NCBI RefSeq assembly: GCF_051846935.1
Contig: NZ_JBPYCS010000005.1
Coordinates: 91,248 to 155,247 of the forward strand
Source of the DNA: JBPYCR01 sp051846935
Lineage (GTDB): Bacteria; Bacillota; Bacilli; Bacillales; Amphibacillaceae
Direction: 5' to 3'
Length of the DNA stretch: 64,000 nt
The notes under the pieces are model-generated. The model was not told the DNA's origin, searched no databases, and saw only the letters and a list, made by a program, of their open reading frames with translations. This document shows positions 52,397 to 61,870 of the stretch, piece after piece. Each line of letters begins with the position of its first letter. Within the stretch, counting starts at the first letter, position 1. The position numbers and the translations under genes were made by a program.

Positions 52397-53326
52397 TTAT
52401 TTTGCTTCTAAATCATCAATTGAATCAATATCCATATAAGAAGGAACGACTAAACCGATCTTTGCACCTTCCAAGTTTTCACCTAAATCTACTAATGAGT
52501 CTTTATATTCTTCATACAAATCTCCATGAGTAGCAGGTAACCATGCTGCGACCATTCCATCTGCTTCCCCATTCGCTACTGCTTGCCACATTACTGCATT
52601 GTCTAATGGTGTAAGTGTTACAGCGTATCCTAAATCTTCTAGAACTTTTCCTACAACATGTGTGGACGAAATTTCAGAATCCCACTCTACATAAACGAGC
52701 TCAATTTCTTCACCATCTGCTTCTTCTACACCATTGGTCCATTCAGTTACTTTGTCAGTATTTTCTTCAACCCATGCCGCTGCAGCTTCTGCCGGTTCAG
52801 CACCATCCTGGATTTCAAGCATTACTGTCTCCATATCTTCCGTTGACCAGTTAAATTGATCTAACAATTTATATGCATTTGGCAAATCATCTTCTAAGCC
52901 TTCACGCACCATCGTTGAAATGATTTCTTCGTCTCCAAATACGCCTTTTGGATCTTCTAAGTATTTCAAGTCATATTTTGCAAATTTCCAATGCGGTGTC
53001 CAGCCTGTAACAACAATTGGTTCTTCATTAGCAACAGCTTCACCTAAAGCGGCCGCCATCGCTCCACTTGATGATGCTTGTACTTCCCAACCATCAAGAC
53101 CGTATTCCTCTACTGCTTTTTCAGATGCTTTAAATACACCTGCTCCTGCCTCGATTCCAGTAATTTTATAGTCTAGCTCTTCGCTATAATTTACTTCATC
53201 ATTACCTGCTTCAGAATTATCCCCTTCTTCTGTTGCATCATCCGAACCACATCCAGCAGTAAATAACGCAACTAAAAGTCCTAATCCTAAAATAAGACCT
53301 AGGCGTCTCCAATTAAACATACTCAT
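52397..53326 (-). CDS. opuAC: Glycine betaine ABC transporter substrate-binding lipoprotein, first copy (OpuAC)
   Basis: Extracellular glycine betaine-binding lipoprotein of 309 residues, the copy nearest to opuAB and so the probable cognate OpuAC. The signal ends FTAGC with Cys26. An acidic linker follows (DDATEEGDNSEAGNDEVNYS), then the type II periplasmic-binding fold with GWTPHWKFAKYDLKYLEDP near 104 and VAAWLPATHGDLYEE near 268. The Trp residues in these segments are the cation-pi cage for betaine in known OpuAC. GGGGGA precedes the ATG. It is followed by a terminator. Confidence 0.93.
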   Translation of the reverse strand: MSMFNWRRLGLILGLGLLVALFTAGCGSDDATEEGDNSEAGNDEVNYSEELDYKITGIEAGAGVFKASEKAVEEYGLDGWEVQASSSGAMAAALGEAVANEEPIVVTGWTPHWKFAKYDLKYLEDPKGVFGDEEIISTMVREGLEDDLPNAYKLLDQFNWSTEDMETVMLEIQDGAEPAEAAAAWVEENTDKVTEWTNGVEEADGEEIELVYVEWDSEISSTHVVGKVLEDLGYAVTLTPLDNAVMWQAVANGEADGMVAAWLPATHGDLYEEYKDSLVDLGENLEGAKIGLVVPSYMDIDSIDDLEAK

Positions 53327-53395
53327 TAAAAAATCCCCCTTAAAATTTGTTATATATGCAAACTTTCTATTACAGAAAGATGCGATCGATAAATA

Positions 53396-54250
53396 TTACT
53401 CTTTTTTTGTATTAACACTTTGTGTAAAACGGTCAATAATTATGGCTAAAATGACAATACCTATACCCGCAACAAAGCCTGTGCCGACTTGTGCACGCTG
53501 TAATGCGGATAAAACTTCTCTCCCAAGTCCAGGCGCTCCTATCATTGAAGCGATAACGACCATAGATAGGGCGAGCATTACCGTTTGGTTAATACCTGCC
53601 ATAATTGTCTCTTTTGCCATCGGCAGTTCTACTTTAAATAGTTTTTGACTACCCGTACTTCCAAATGCCTCCGAAGCTTCAACGAGCTCTGTGGAAACTT
53701 GACGAATACCTAAGTTCGTAAATCTTACAGTTGGAGGTGTAGCAAATATTAATGATGCAAATACACCAGGAACCATACCGATTCCAAAAAAAGCAACTGC
53801 AGGTATTAAATATACAAATGCCGGCATCGTCTGCATAAAATCTAAAATTGGTGTAATTATAGTCTCTGCAAGCTTGCTCTTAGACATGAGAATACCTACA
53901 GGCACACCAATAATTACAGATAATAGACTAGCTACCAAAACTAAAGTAAAGGTACTTATTAAATGCTCCCATAACCCTTGATTGTAAATAAGCCATAAAC
54001 CAACTACTGAAAAAGCTGCCAATCCAAATCGTTTCCCAGAAATAAAAAAGGCAATTAGAGCTACTAAAATAACTATTAGTATTGGCGGTACTTGCAGGAG
54101 CATATCGGAAGTCCAATCCATTAAATTTCCAAAATGCTTCTTAATCGGGTCAAACAGAAATGCAAAATTACTTGTAATCCAATCTGTCACTTCTTTTGTA
54201 ACGTCCGCAATAGGTATTTTCGGTACAAAATCCAATATGTTATTAAGCAT
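53396..54250 (-). CDS. opuAB: Glycine betaine ABC transporter permease OpuAB
   Basis: Inner-membrane channel subunit of 284 residues with about seven helices. The EAA-type coupling loop reads VEASEAFGSTGSQKLFKVELP near 195 in part. Typical segments are SLLSVIIGVPVGILMSKS near 110 and LALSMVVIASMIGAPGLGREVL near 228. The start overlaps the end of opuAA by eight bases. It would form the OpuA importer with OpuAA and one or more of the three binding proteins, accumulating glycine betaine under salt stress. Confidence 0.94.
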   Translation of the reverse strand: MLNNILDFVPKIPIADVTKEVTDWITSNFAFLFDPIKKHFGNLMDWTSDMLLQVPPILIVILVALIAFFISGKRFGLAAFSVVGLWLIYNQGLWEHLISTFTLVLVASLLSVIIGVPVGILMSKSKLAETIITPILDFMQTMPAFVYLIPAVAFFGIGMVPGVFASLIFATPPTVRFTNLGIRQVSTELVEASEAFGSTGSQKLFKVELPMAKETIMAGINQTVMLALSMVVIASMIGAPGLGREVLSALQRAQVGTGFVAGIGIVILAIIIDRFTQSVNTKKE

Positions 54251-55442
54251 TCGTTAGATTCACCTCGCCATCTTCAGAAAGAGCAGCTATAACAGCACCG
54301 CGAACAATAATTCCGAGCAGCTTTTCGTTTTCTACAACTGCTACGGGCACAGGAGAATCGTGAATAATATTAAAAATATCATTCATCGGCGTTTCTTTAT
54401 CTACTTTTGGAATATTATTTTGTAGAATACTTTCTAAGCTTCTTTCCTCTTTTTTAATTGCATTGGCAGCATCTTCTGCAGTAACATACCCTTTTAATGC
54501 ACGCTTGCTGTCAACTACATAGACGCCTGATAATCCTTCCTCACGCATTCTTTCCAATGCTACACGTGGGCCGTGGTTTTCAATATTTACTGTTTCTGGC
54601 CGCTTCATGATATGCTGTGCTGTTAATATTTTTGAGCGATCAACATCCTCGACAAACTTCTCTACGTAATCATTTGCAGGATGGACTAATATCTCCTCAG
54701 GCGTACCAATTTGAACAATTGATCCATCTCTCATTAAAGCAATTCGATCTCCAAGTCGTAATGCTTCATCTAAGTCATGCGTTATAAATAAGATCGTTTT
54801 TTTCATGCTTGCCTGCAAGTCGATCAATTCATCTTGCATATCTTTTCGGATTAATGGATCTAATGCAGAAAAAGCTTCGTCCATAAGCAGTATTTCAGGA
54901 TCGTTTGCTAACGCTCGTGCTAATCCTACCCGCTGCTGCATACCTCCGGATAATTGGTTTGGGTATTGATCAAAATACCCGCCTAGACCAACCATTTCCA
55001 ATGCTTTCTCGGCCTTTTGACGTCGTTCATCTTTCGGTATATTTTGTATTTCCAAACCAAACTCTGCATTTTCTACGATGGTACGATGTGGAAACAGCGC
55101 AAATCGCTGAAAAACCATACTTAGCTTTTCGCGTCGTACTTTACGCAATGCCTTCTTATCGAGCTTGGAAAGATCTTCTCCTTCAATCAAAATGCTTCCT
55201 TCTGTCGGTTCAATCAGTCGATTTACTAATCGAACAAGTGTCGACTTCCCGCTACCAGAGAGCCCCATAATTACAAAGATTTCCCCAGCTTCAACTGAAA
55301 AAGACGCTCGATTAACGCCAACCGTATTACCTGTCTTACTTAAGATTTCCTTCTTTGATAAGCCTTCATCCAAATGTTTAAGCGCTTGTTTTGGATTTTT
55401 GCCAAAAATTTTCGATAAGTTCTTTACCTCTATTAGTGGCAT
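54243..55442 (-). CDS. opuAA: Glycine betaine ABC transporter ATPase OpuAA
   Basis: Cytosolic ATPase of 399 residues. Walker A VIMGLSGSGKSTLVRLV lies near residue 57, the signature QLSGGMQQRVGLARAL near 163, Walker B EILLMDEAFSALDP near 184, and the H-loop FITHDLDEALRLGDR near 217. Two CBS domains follow (about 275-390), which in homologues sense ionic strength or nucleotide. The ATG at 55442 follows AAGAGGTGA; the GTG three codons earlier overlaps it. It is the first gene of the cluster. Confidence 0.95.
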   Translation of the reverse strand: MPLIEVKNLSKIFGKNPKQALKHLDEGLSKKEILSKTGNTVGVNRASFSVEAGEIFVIMGLSGSGKSTLVRLVNRLIEPTEGSILIEGEDLSKLDKKALRKVRREKLSMVFQRFALFPHRTIVENAEFGLEIQNIPKDERRQKAEKALEMVGLGGYFDQYPNQLSGGMQQRVGLARALANDPEILLMDEAFSALDPLIRKDMQDELIDLQASMKKTILFITHDLDEALRLGDRIALMRDGSIVQIGTPEEILVHPANDYVEKFVEDVDRSKILTAQHIMKRPETVNIENHGPRVALERMREEGLSGVYVVDSKRALKGYVTAEDAANAIKKEERSLESILQNNIPKVDKETPMNDIFNIIHDSPVPVAVVENEKLLGIIVRGAVIAALSEDGEVNLTNA

Positions 55443-56064
55443 CCAATTCACCTCTTTATTTTATTTAGTTGTTAAATGCATGTGAAAAAGTATGTGTGTG
55501 ATGTTGTAGACAAATATATACTTCGGAGAGATGAGGAATTATACAAAGCCTGCCACTACATACTATTTATTAACAAAAGGGAAAAGTAACATTCACACTT
55601 ACCTATCATATACCCTAAAAGAACTATAAAACAAACATCAAATTTTCGATTTTCATAACAAATTCATTTGTTTATCTTATTCGGTTGCTACATTCTTACT
55701 TTTTCGCTAAATTACTTTTATATGCTAATAAATATTTGTTTTTCCTGTTTTTATTTTAAGTCCATTTTCCTATAAATGAATCGTATCTCTCTTTCATCTA
55801 TCCAATCTGATAAAGAGCAATTTAAAATTATTCGCTATCAATATAAGGGTAATTACAATGCCTCCCTTCTATTATACCCTTATCGGTTTTACTATTAACA
55901 GTAAAGTGATATAGTCATCATACGCCATCGACTAAGCGTGTACGGTACATAAATGTACTAAATTTAAGCGATTTTATGAAAAACGTATTTTTTTAGTGAG
56001 AAAATATGGTATATTAGTCATTGTCGAAGGTTGAATAAATTGAATAGGATTAGGAGTGTCATAG
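55443..56064. other. Intergenic region between opuAA and prsA
   Basis: AT-rich divergent promoter region of 620 bases. At 55842-55884 ATAAGGGTA and TACCCTTAT can pair around a 24-base loop, a possible operator or terminator. No gene and no clear promoter boxes could be assigned. Confidence 0.4.
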
Positions 56065-56931
56065 ATGAAGAAATATTTAGTTGCATCGATAGCTACAGTA
56101 GGTATTCTTGCTTTATCCGCGTGTTCTGGTAATGATTCAGAAGTCGTTGTAAAAACAAGCGCAGGTAATATTACAAAGGACGAGCTGTACAATGAATTAG
56201 TTGATCGTTACGGAGAAGAAGTTTTACGAGAAATGATCACTATGGTCATACTGGATGATAAATATGAAATTGAAGATAAGCAAATAGACCAAGAAATAGA
56301 CAAAATTAAAGAGCAATTTGGCGATGAATATGAGACTACGCTTGAAAATGAAGGTATAACAGAAGAAGAATTGCGTGAAGATATAAAAAGCGGACTGTTA
56401 CAAGAAGCTGCTTTAACGGAGGATATCGACATTTCTGAAGAAGAAATTAAACAACAATATGAACGAATGAAAACAGAGCTAGAAGCAAGACATATCCTTG
56501 TTAATGACGAAGAAACAGCTAATGAAGTAAAGGAAAAGCTGGATAAGGGTGAAGACTTCGCTGAACTAGCTAAAGAGTATTCAACAGACGGATCGGCTCA
56601 AGATGGTGGTAACTTAGGTACTTTCACTGCAGGAAAAATGGTTCCTGAATTTGAGGAAGCCGCATATAATTTGGAAATTGGTGAGATAAGCGAACCTGTA
56701 GAAAGTAAGTTTGGTTATCATATTATTGAGGTGCTCGATAAAAAAGAGAGCGAAGAAGATATTGGCACATATGAGGAAAACAAAGATGAAATCCGTCGGA
56801 ATATAGCAAGTAAAAAAATCGAGCCTGAAAAAGCAATGCAAAAAATGAACGACTTATTAACAGACACAAAAATTGATATAAAAATTGATAAATACAAAGA
56901 TATGCTGAAATCTGAAGAAGCTCAAGGCTAA
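56065..56931 (+). CDS. prsA: Peptidyl-prolyl isomerase lipoprotein PrsA
   Basis: Extracytoplasmic foldase that assists exported proteins after Sec translocation. The protein has 288 residues. The lipobox ALSAC places the lipidated Cys at residue 20. An acidic N-terminal chaperone arm fills about 30-135. A parvulin domain fills about 135-230 (ARHILVNDEETANEVKEKL in part, then FAELAKEYSTDGSAQDGGNL and FGYHIIEVLDKK), and a charged C-terminal helix ends the protein. In B. subtilis prsA lies in the same yha region. SecG upstream in the window acts earlier in the same export route. Confidence 0.95.
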   Translation: MKKYLVASIATVGILALSACSGNDSEVVVKTSAGNITKDELYNELVDRYGEEVLREMITMVILDDKYEIEDKQIDQEIDKIKEQFGDEYETTLENEGITEEELREDIKSGLLQEAALTEDIDISEEEIKQQYERMKTELEARHILVNDEETANEVKEKLDKGEDFAELAKEYSTDGSAQDGGNLGTFTAGKMVPEFEEAAYNLEIGEISEPVESKFGYHIIEVLDKKESEEDIGTYEENKDEIRRNIASKKIEPEKAMQKMNDLLTDTKIDIKIDKYKDMLKSEEAQG

Positions 56932-57422
56932 ATGTACTGTTCTTAAATTATCAAGATGAAAGAGACTGAGAGAGTATTTTATCTCGCTTAATAGGGGCGC
57001 TCGGAAATACTTTACTTTCCACAGGAGGCTAGCAAAACCCCAAAAGAGCAAACACTGAGGCCACTCAAAAACTGTCGTTTGTTTGAGCAAAGTCTTTCAT
57101 TATTGAAAAGAAGACACCTTTAGTGTGGTGCTAGTAGTGATGAATGTTTTTTAAAAGGGCATAGTCTAAAAAGATTTAGGCTATGCCTTTTTATTTATGA
57201 TTTCTTTCACCGTTGATTTTCAATTTAGGTGTACACTTCCCGCAGATATGGATTCAACTCTTATTGTTTGACTATTGTGTCACAATAAGGATTTTCTGAC
57301 GCATGTTTTTCCCGTTGGAGTCGTCACCTTACGTTTCAATCAACTTGATTGCATCTTCACATTTTGCTCTATTTCAATTGCTCCTATTCTATTCAAGTAG
57401 TTCGATTGTTCTTTAAATAGAG
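56932..57422. repeat. Intergenic repeats after prsA
   Basis: Two repeat families meet here. Bases 57104-57240 match 43124-43256 (AAAAGAAGACAC, CTAGTAGT, GGCATAGTCTAAA...TTAGGCTATGCC). Bases 57230-57346 contain GACGCATGTTTTTCCCGTTG and GGAGTCGTCACC, matching the right arm of the palindrome at 15979-16108. No gene is present. Confidence 0.65.
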
Positions 57423-57605
57423 CTAGCTTTCTATTTTTCTTCTCTTTCTTTCTTCTTCCATTCGATTTATATACACTTTCCCTTCCCGCTCAATATATTG
57501 CTGTTCCAATATACGCTCAGCTCGCATTGCGCGAAATGCCATGTAACCACTCATAAAAATAAAAACGATTAGCATGAGTACCCACCAAGGAACTCCGAAG
57601 ATCAT
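57423..57605 (-). CDS. yhaL: Small membrane protein YhaL
   Basis: A 60-residue protein with one N-terminal membrane helix (VPWWVLMLIVFIFMSGYMAFRA) and a charged cytosolic tail rich in Glu, Arg and Lys. It corresponds to the sporulation-associated YhaL family found between prsA and yhaM in Bacilli. The molecular role is unknown. AAGGGAGGATTGCAC precedes the ATG at 57605; an earlier in-frame start overlaps that site. Confidence 0.8.
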   Translation of the reverse strand: MIFGVPWWVLMLIVFIFMSGYMAFRAMRAERILEQQYIEREGKVYINRMEEERKRRKIES

Positions 57606-57861
57606 GTGCAATCCTCCCTTGTCCATCTTATCTATTACTTATGTATATGAATAACAAGAGAAAAAATTACACAATCCGTCAATTTAACAACGTTATTTGA
57701 TTCACCGTACTGTACATACAAAAACATAATAGAGGTAAGGTAGTCATAAGCACACACGTTCACTTTTAAAATACAATTAAAAACGACCTATCGTATTAAA
57801 ATCCATTATTAAATGTGGGACGATAACTTTAATTACAGAATCGTTTCTAAAAAAGTATTAT

Positions 57862-58815
57862 TCAACTGTCTTTCCTATCAAACAACGGCTTGTAAAAACT
57901 ACGATTTTCCATTGGAAATAAACGAGCTGTAAACTCTCCTGGCTGTACTTTGTCCAATGCTCGATTTAATATATTCATTTTTGCATCGATCATATCAATT
58001 AAATGCAAAAGCTCTGCTTCCCGGACGAGAGGTGGTGTAGGACTCCCCCATTCCGCTTTTCCATGGTGACTTAAAACGAGATGCTGCAAAATCGTAACCT
58101 CTTCTCCTTCGATTTTAAGCTCAGACGCTACTTCGCCAATTGCTTCCACCATCATTGGTATATGTCCGAGCAGCTTTCCTTCCAACGTGTACGTTGTCGT
58201 AACAACTCCTGAAAGCTCTTTTAATTTTCCTAAGTCATGAAGAATAATACCAGCATATAATAAATCTTTATTAACGGAAGGATAAATATTCGTTAATTCT
58301 TTAGCTATCGAAAGCATACTTACGATATGATGTGCTAAGCCAGAAACATATTCATGATGGTTTTTAGCAGCAGCTGGATACGTTAAGAGCGCTTCTCCAT
58401 ACTTTTTAACAAATGCGCGAACAATTCGTTGCAAGTTGGCATTTTCCATTTCAAAAATTGCTTCCATTATTTTTTCACTCAATACTTCTTTATCAACAGG
58501 GGCTTTCTCGATAAATTGAGAAATATGAACTCCATCCGTTGGCTGTGCAGGACGAATAGAAGTTACTTTTAATTGTAGATTTCCACGAAATTGAATAATC
58601 TCTCCTGCCAATTCAACAATTTGCTCTGGTACAAAGGTTGCCTCATCCTCCTTTGTTGAATCCCAAAGCTTTGCTTCAATTTCTCCTGATGAATCACAAA
58701 AAATGAGTGTTAAGAATGGCTTCCCATTCGTTGTTACCCCCTTAGTCGCTTCCTTAATTAACAAAAATCCAGCAAAGGACTCTCCGATAGCATATTGGCC
58801 TATTCCTTTTTTCAT
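57862..58815 (-). CDS. yhaM: 3'-5' exoribonuclease YhaM
   Basis: Metal-dependent 3'-5' exonuclease of 317 residues, acting on short and single-stranded RNA (and DNA in vitro). An N-terminal OB fold (about 10-90, starting IGQYAIGESFAGFLLIKEA) is followed by an HD domain (about 155-290) with HHIVSMLSIAKEL and the ILHDLGKLKEL motif, then VLSHHGKAEWGSP. The start at 58815 follows GGGGGAGATAATT. It lies 60 bases after yhaN on the same strand, which suggests a shared transcript with yhaO-yhaN. Confidence 0.94.
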   Translation of the reverse strand: MKKGIGQYAIGESFAGFLLIKEATKGVTTNGKPFLTLIFCDSSGEIEAKLWDSTKEDEATFVPEQIVELAGEIIQFRGNLQLKVTSIRPAQPTDGVHISQFIEKAPVDKEVLSEKIMEAIFEMENANLQRIVRAFVKKYGEALLTYPAAAKNHHEYVSGLAHHIVSMLSIAKELTNIYPSVNKDLLYAGIILHDLGKLKELSGVVTTTYTLEGKLLGHIPMMVEAIGEVASELKIEGEEVTILQHLVLSHHGKAEWGSPTPPLVREAELLHLIDMIDAKMNILNRALDKVQPGEFTARLFPMENRSFYKPLFDRKDS

Positions 58816-58876
58816 AATTATCTCCCCCACTATTCAGCTCATTTAATATATTATTGATTACTCAAAATACAATCAA

Positions 58877-61870
58877 TTATTGTTTCATAAGCTGCTCTGT
58901 CTTTCCAAGGTGAATAATATGAGCAGCATCAGCCCAGTCGAGCAGCTCCTTTTTACATGTAAATAAAATGATTTGTTGATCTTTAGAAACTTGTTGTATC
59001 ACCTTCATCATTCGCTTCGTACGTTCTAGGTCAAAATGTACAAATGGATCATCCATAATGAATGGAAGACGATGTTTTTCACTCATTAATTCACTAACCG
59101 CTATACGTAATGAAATATACAATTGATCGATTGTACCTTGTGATAATTCATCTATTCGATAAATTAATCCTTTCTCTGTTTCCACCCGAAACCCTTCTTT
59201 TTCTGTCGGTTCATACACTTTTTTATATTGTTGGTTCGTTATATAAGAGAAATAGATTGTTGTTTTTTTCAGAACCGCATGTAAATATTTTTGACGATAG
59301 TTTCGTTTCGTTTCGCCGAGCATTTCCTTAGCCGTTTTATACACTGCCCATTCTTGCGCTAGATTTTGCAGCTTTTCCTTCTCAATTTCTAATCGATAGG
59401 TTGCATAAGATAGAGCTTCTGATCGCTCTAAGTTTCCAATTTCTGCTTGTAAATTTGCAGCTTGCTGTCTTTTTTTCTCTAATTCTGCTTCTAATTGTTG
59501 CAAATTACGTTTTACGTCTCTTTCTTTTTGTTCTAATGCTTTCGCATCGGGAACTTCTTTTTGCCATTTTTCTATCAACTGTTTTGAAAAACGAACACGT
59601 AATTCCTCATAGCTCTCCTTGTATGCCGCCTGTATGTTCACTTGCTCGTCCCACAAATCAGCGACCTCGAAATACGCATCTTCTGTTCGTACATTTGCCT
59701 GTTTAAACAATCCGTAAATTTCATTCTCATATGTCGTTATTTTTTGCTCTATCCGTTCTTTCTTTTCTTTGTTTTCTATAATGAGCTGCTCATAGTGTTC
59801 GAGATCTTTTAATGTATTTGTATAGTTCGTTGTAAATCGTTCAATTTGTTCAATATACGCTTCAATTGGTTTGTTTTCAATGTACTTTCCATGCTGCTTT
59901 AAAAAATGGATAAGCTGTAAAACAAAGGCTTCTTCTCTTTTCTCTAGGCTTTTATAATTACGTTGCATCTCCTCTTTTTCATCCATCATTTGGACAATTT
60001 GTTTAAGCATATGGTACACCTCTGGCCAAAACGCAGGCTCTACAGACGATAAAAAAGGATATGCTTCATATTGAGCGTTCATATTTTCTTTCGTGCGATT
60101 ATTTCTAATTTCAAGGGCTCGTTGTTTTTCTTCCAGCTTTAAAAGCTCCATCTGTGCTTTCTTTTTCTCCTTTTGCAGCATAGAAACCTCATTTTTCAGC
60201 TCTTCTTGTTCCTCTAGAATTCGTTGTATTCGGTCTAGCTCATTATGCTCTATAACATTTATCGTTTGATGCGAATGCAGGTGCTTAAAGAAAGCATCGG
60301 TCGTTTTGATTGTACGATTTGTTAAAAGCAATTGCCCAAAGCCAATTGCTAAAATTAAGAATAGGGCTGGGATAAGAATAGAAATCTCCATTAGAAATAT
60401 GTCTACTAATACGAGTCCTACCGTAAATAGGATGCTTCCAAAACATACTTGTTTCGCTCGTTGTTTCCTTTTTGTTTTGGTCTTTTTCCAATTTAAATGA
60501 CTTTTCTCGGTATGGTTTATTGATTGATGCATTTGTTCGTGAATTAAGGCACGATTAACTTTAGCCTTCAGTTTATCATAGTCTGCTTCTGGCAATACCC
60601 TTTCCCGTTTCGTTTCAATTTCTTTTTGTAGCTGATTCGCTTCAATTTTCAATTCCGATTCGATTTGCTGAAGCTGTTCTTTTTCTAGTTGTACTTGTTC
60701 TGTTTGCTGTTTGATTTCACTCCATTTTTTTTCTAAATAAAATGGAAAAGATGTTGCTTTAATTTGTTCGATATTTACCGGCATGTGTAATTTTTCTTGG
60801 GAAGCTGCAAGCTGTGCATCGATTGTTTTTATCGACTTATTAATGTGAACCATTTGCTGCTTCCAGTGGACTACTTCTTTATACTTCTGTTGGAGGTTTA
60901 ATGCAGATAAATAGTTCGCTTCCTCCACGTGGGATTGTTTTAGCTTTGTATGCTTATTTATATATATTTTCTCTTGTTCACACAATACTGCTCGTTCACT
61001 TTTTAATGACAGCAACGGATCTTTTATTGCTTGCAGTCGTCTTCTACCATCCTCTGGGAAGCGTAGAGCGAGAGGGAGCTGCTCTAATTTTTCTTTTTGC
61101 TGATAATGACGGTAAATTGTCGGTAATGCATGGGTAATTTTCTGTATGGAAATAAGCTTCCTACGTAAATCATTAATGTCTGTTTGTATTTGTTCTATTT
61201 CTTCTGAACGCTGAGAAAGCTGTAGCGTTTTATCACGATACACAGATTCTTCCTGTTCAAGTCGTTTCCACTCCCGAAACATTTGCTCTAAATGCTCGAT
61301 TTGTACGTTGATTTTTGGTATCTTTCCCGCTTGTTTAAACAATTCAGCTAGTTTACTATCTAGCTTTTTTTCAATTGCTTGCACATTTGTTGCACCCGTT
61401 AAAGCAATATTAAATAATATTTCTCCGAAGTCTTCACTTTTCATCTTTCTTAATTGAATTAAATCAAGAGCAGAAAATGAATAGATCGATTCATAAATGC
61501 TATTGTTCATACCAGCCAGCTGCTCTTTTAACCAGGACTCGTCTTTAACAGTGTTCCCATTAATACGACAAACCGCTGCCCCCTTCTGTACGCTGTCCAA
61601 TCGTTCAATTTCGATTTCTCCATGAAGCCGATCCTCAACAATTAAGCGTCCCCCCATTTTACTACTCGTTTTTGGGTAATAAAATTGGCGTTTTTTAGGA
61701 GGGAGGCCAAACAACATAAATAGGATGAACTGCTGCAAACTAGATTTTCCTGCTTCATTTTCTCCGTAAATGAGACTGTAGGATTCATTCGGAAAATACA
61801 TCTCCTTATCTACCCAAGGCCCAAACCCATAAATATATGCTTGTTTAAGTTTAATTTTACTCCCCTCCAT
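58877..61870 (-). CDS. yhaN: Rad50/SbcC-like ATPase YhaN
   Basis: Large coiled-coil ATPase of about 992-997 residues. N-terminal Walker A is in IYGENEAGKSSLQQF near 35. Two long coiled-coil arms are separated near 473-518 by two hydrophobic helices (FGSILFTVGLVLVDIFLMEI, then ALFLILAIGFGQLLL) instead of a zinc hook. C-terminal signature and Walker B are DELSQGTIDQLYISLRIAV and LPFIMDDPFVHFDLERT. It pairs with YhaO. The ATG at 61870 lies inside yhaO without its own ribosome-binding site. GGAGGGGAG is instead placed for an in-frame ATT at 61855, which matches the family N-terminus. Confidence 0.92.
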   Translation of the reverse strand: MEGSKIKLKQAYIYGFGPWVDKEMYFPNESYSLIYGENEAGKSSLQQFILFMLFGLPPKKRQFYYPKTSSKMGGRLIVEDRLHGEIEIERLDSVQKGAAVCRINGNTVKDESWLKEQLAGMNNSIYESIYSFSALDLIQLRKMKSEDFGEILFNIALTGATNVQAIEKKLDSKLAELFKQAGKIPKINVQIEHLEQMFREWKRLEQEESVYRDKTLQLSQRSEEIEQIQTDINDLRRKLISIQKITHALPTIYRHYQQKEKLEQLPLALRFPEDGRRRLQAIKDPLLSLKSERAVLCEQEKIYINKHTKLKQSHVEEANYLSALNLQQKYKEVVHWKQQMVHINKSIKTIDAQLAASQEKLHMPVNIEQIKATSFPFYLEKKWSEIKQQTEQVQLEKEQLQQIESELKIEANQLQKEIETKRERVLPEADYDKLKAKVNRALIHEQMHQSINHTEKSHLNWKKTKTKRKQRAKQVCFGSILFTVGLVLVDIFLMEISILIPALFLILAIGFGQLLLTNRTIKTTDAFFKHLHSHQTINVIEHNELDRIQRILEEQEELKNEVSMLQKEKKKAQMELLKLEEKQRALEIRNNRTKENMNAQYEAYPFLSSVEPAFWPEVYHMLKQIVQMMDEKEEMQRNYKSLEKREEAFVLQLIHFLKQHGKYIENKPIEAYIEQIERFTTNYTNTLKDLEHYEQLIIENKEKKERIEQKITTYENEIYGLFKQANVRTEDAYFEVADLWDEQVNIQAAYKESYEELRVRFSKQLIEKWQKEVPDAKALEQKERDVKRNLQQLEAELEKKRQQAANLQAEIGNLERSEALSYATYRLEIEKEKLQNLAQEWAVYKTAKEMLGETKRNYRQKYLHAVLKKTTIYFSYITNQQYKKVYEPTEKEGFRVETEKGLIYRIDELSQGTIDQLYISLRIAVSELMSEKHRLPFIMDDPFVHFDLERTKRMMKVIQQVSKDQQIILFTCKKELLDWADAAHIIHLGKTEQLMKQ

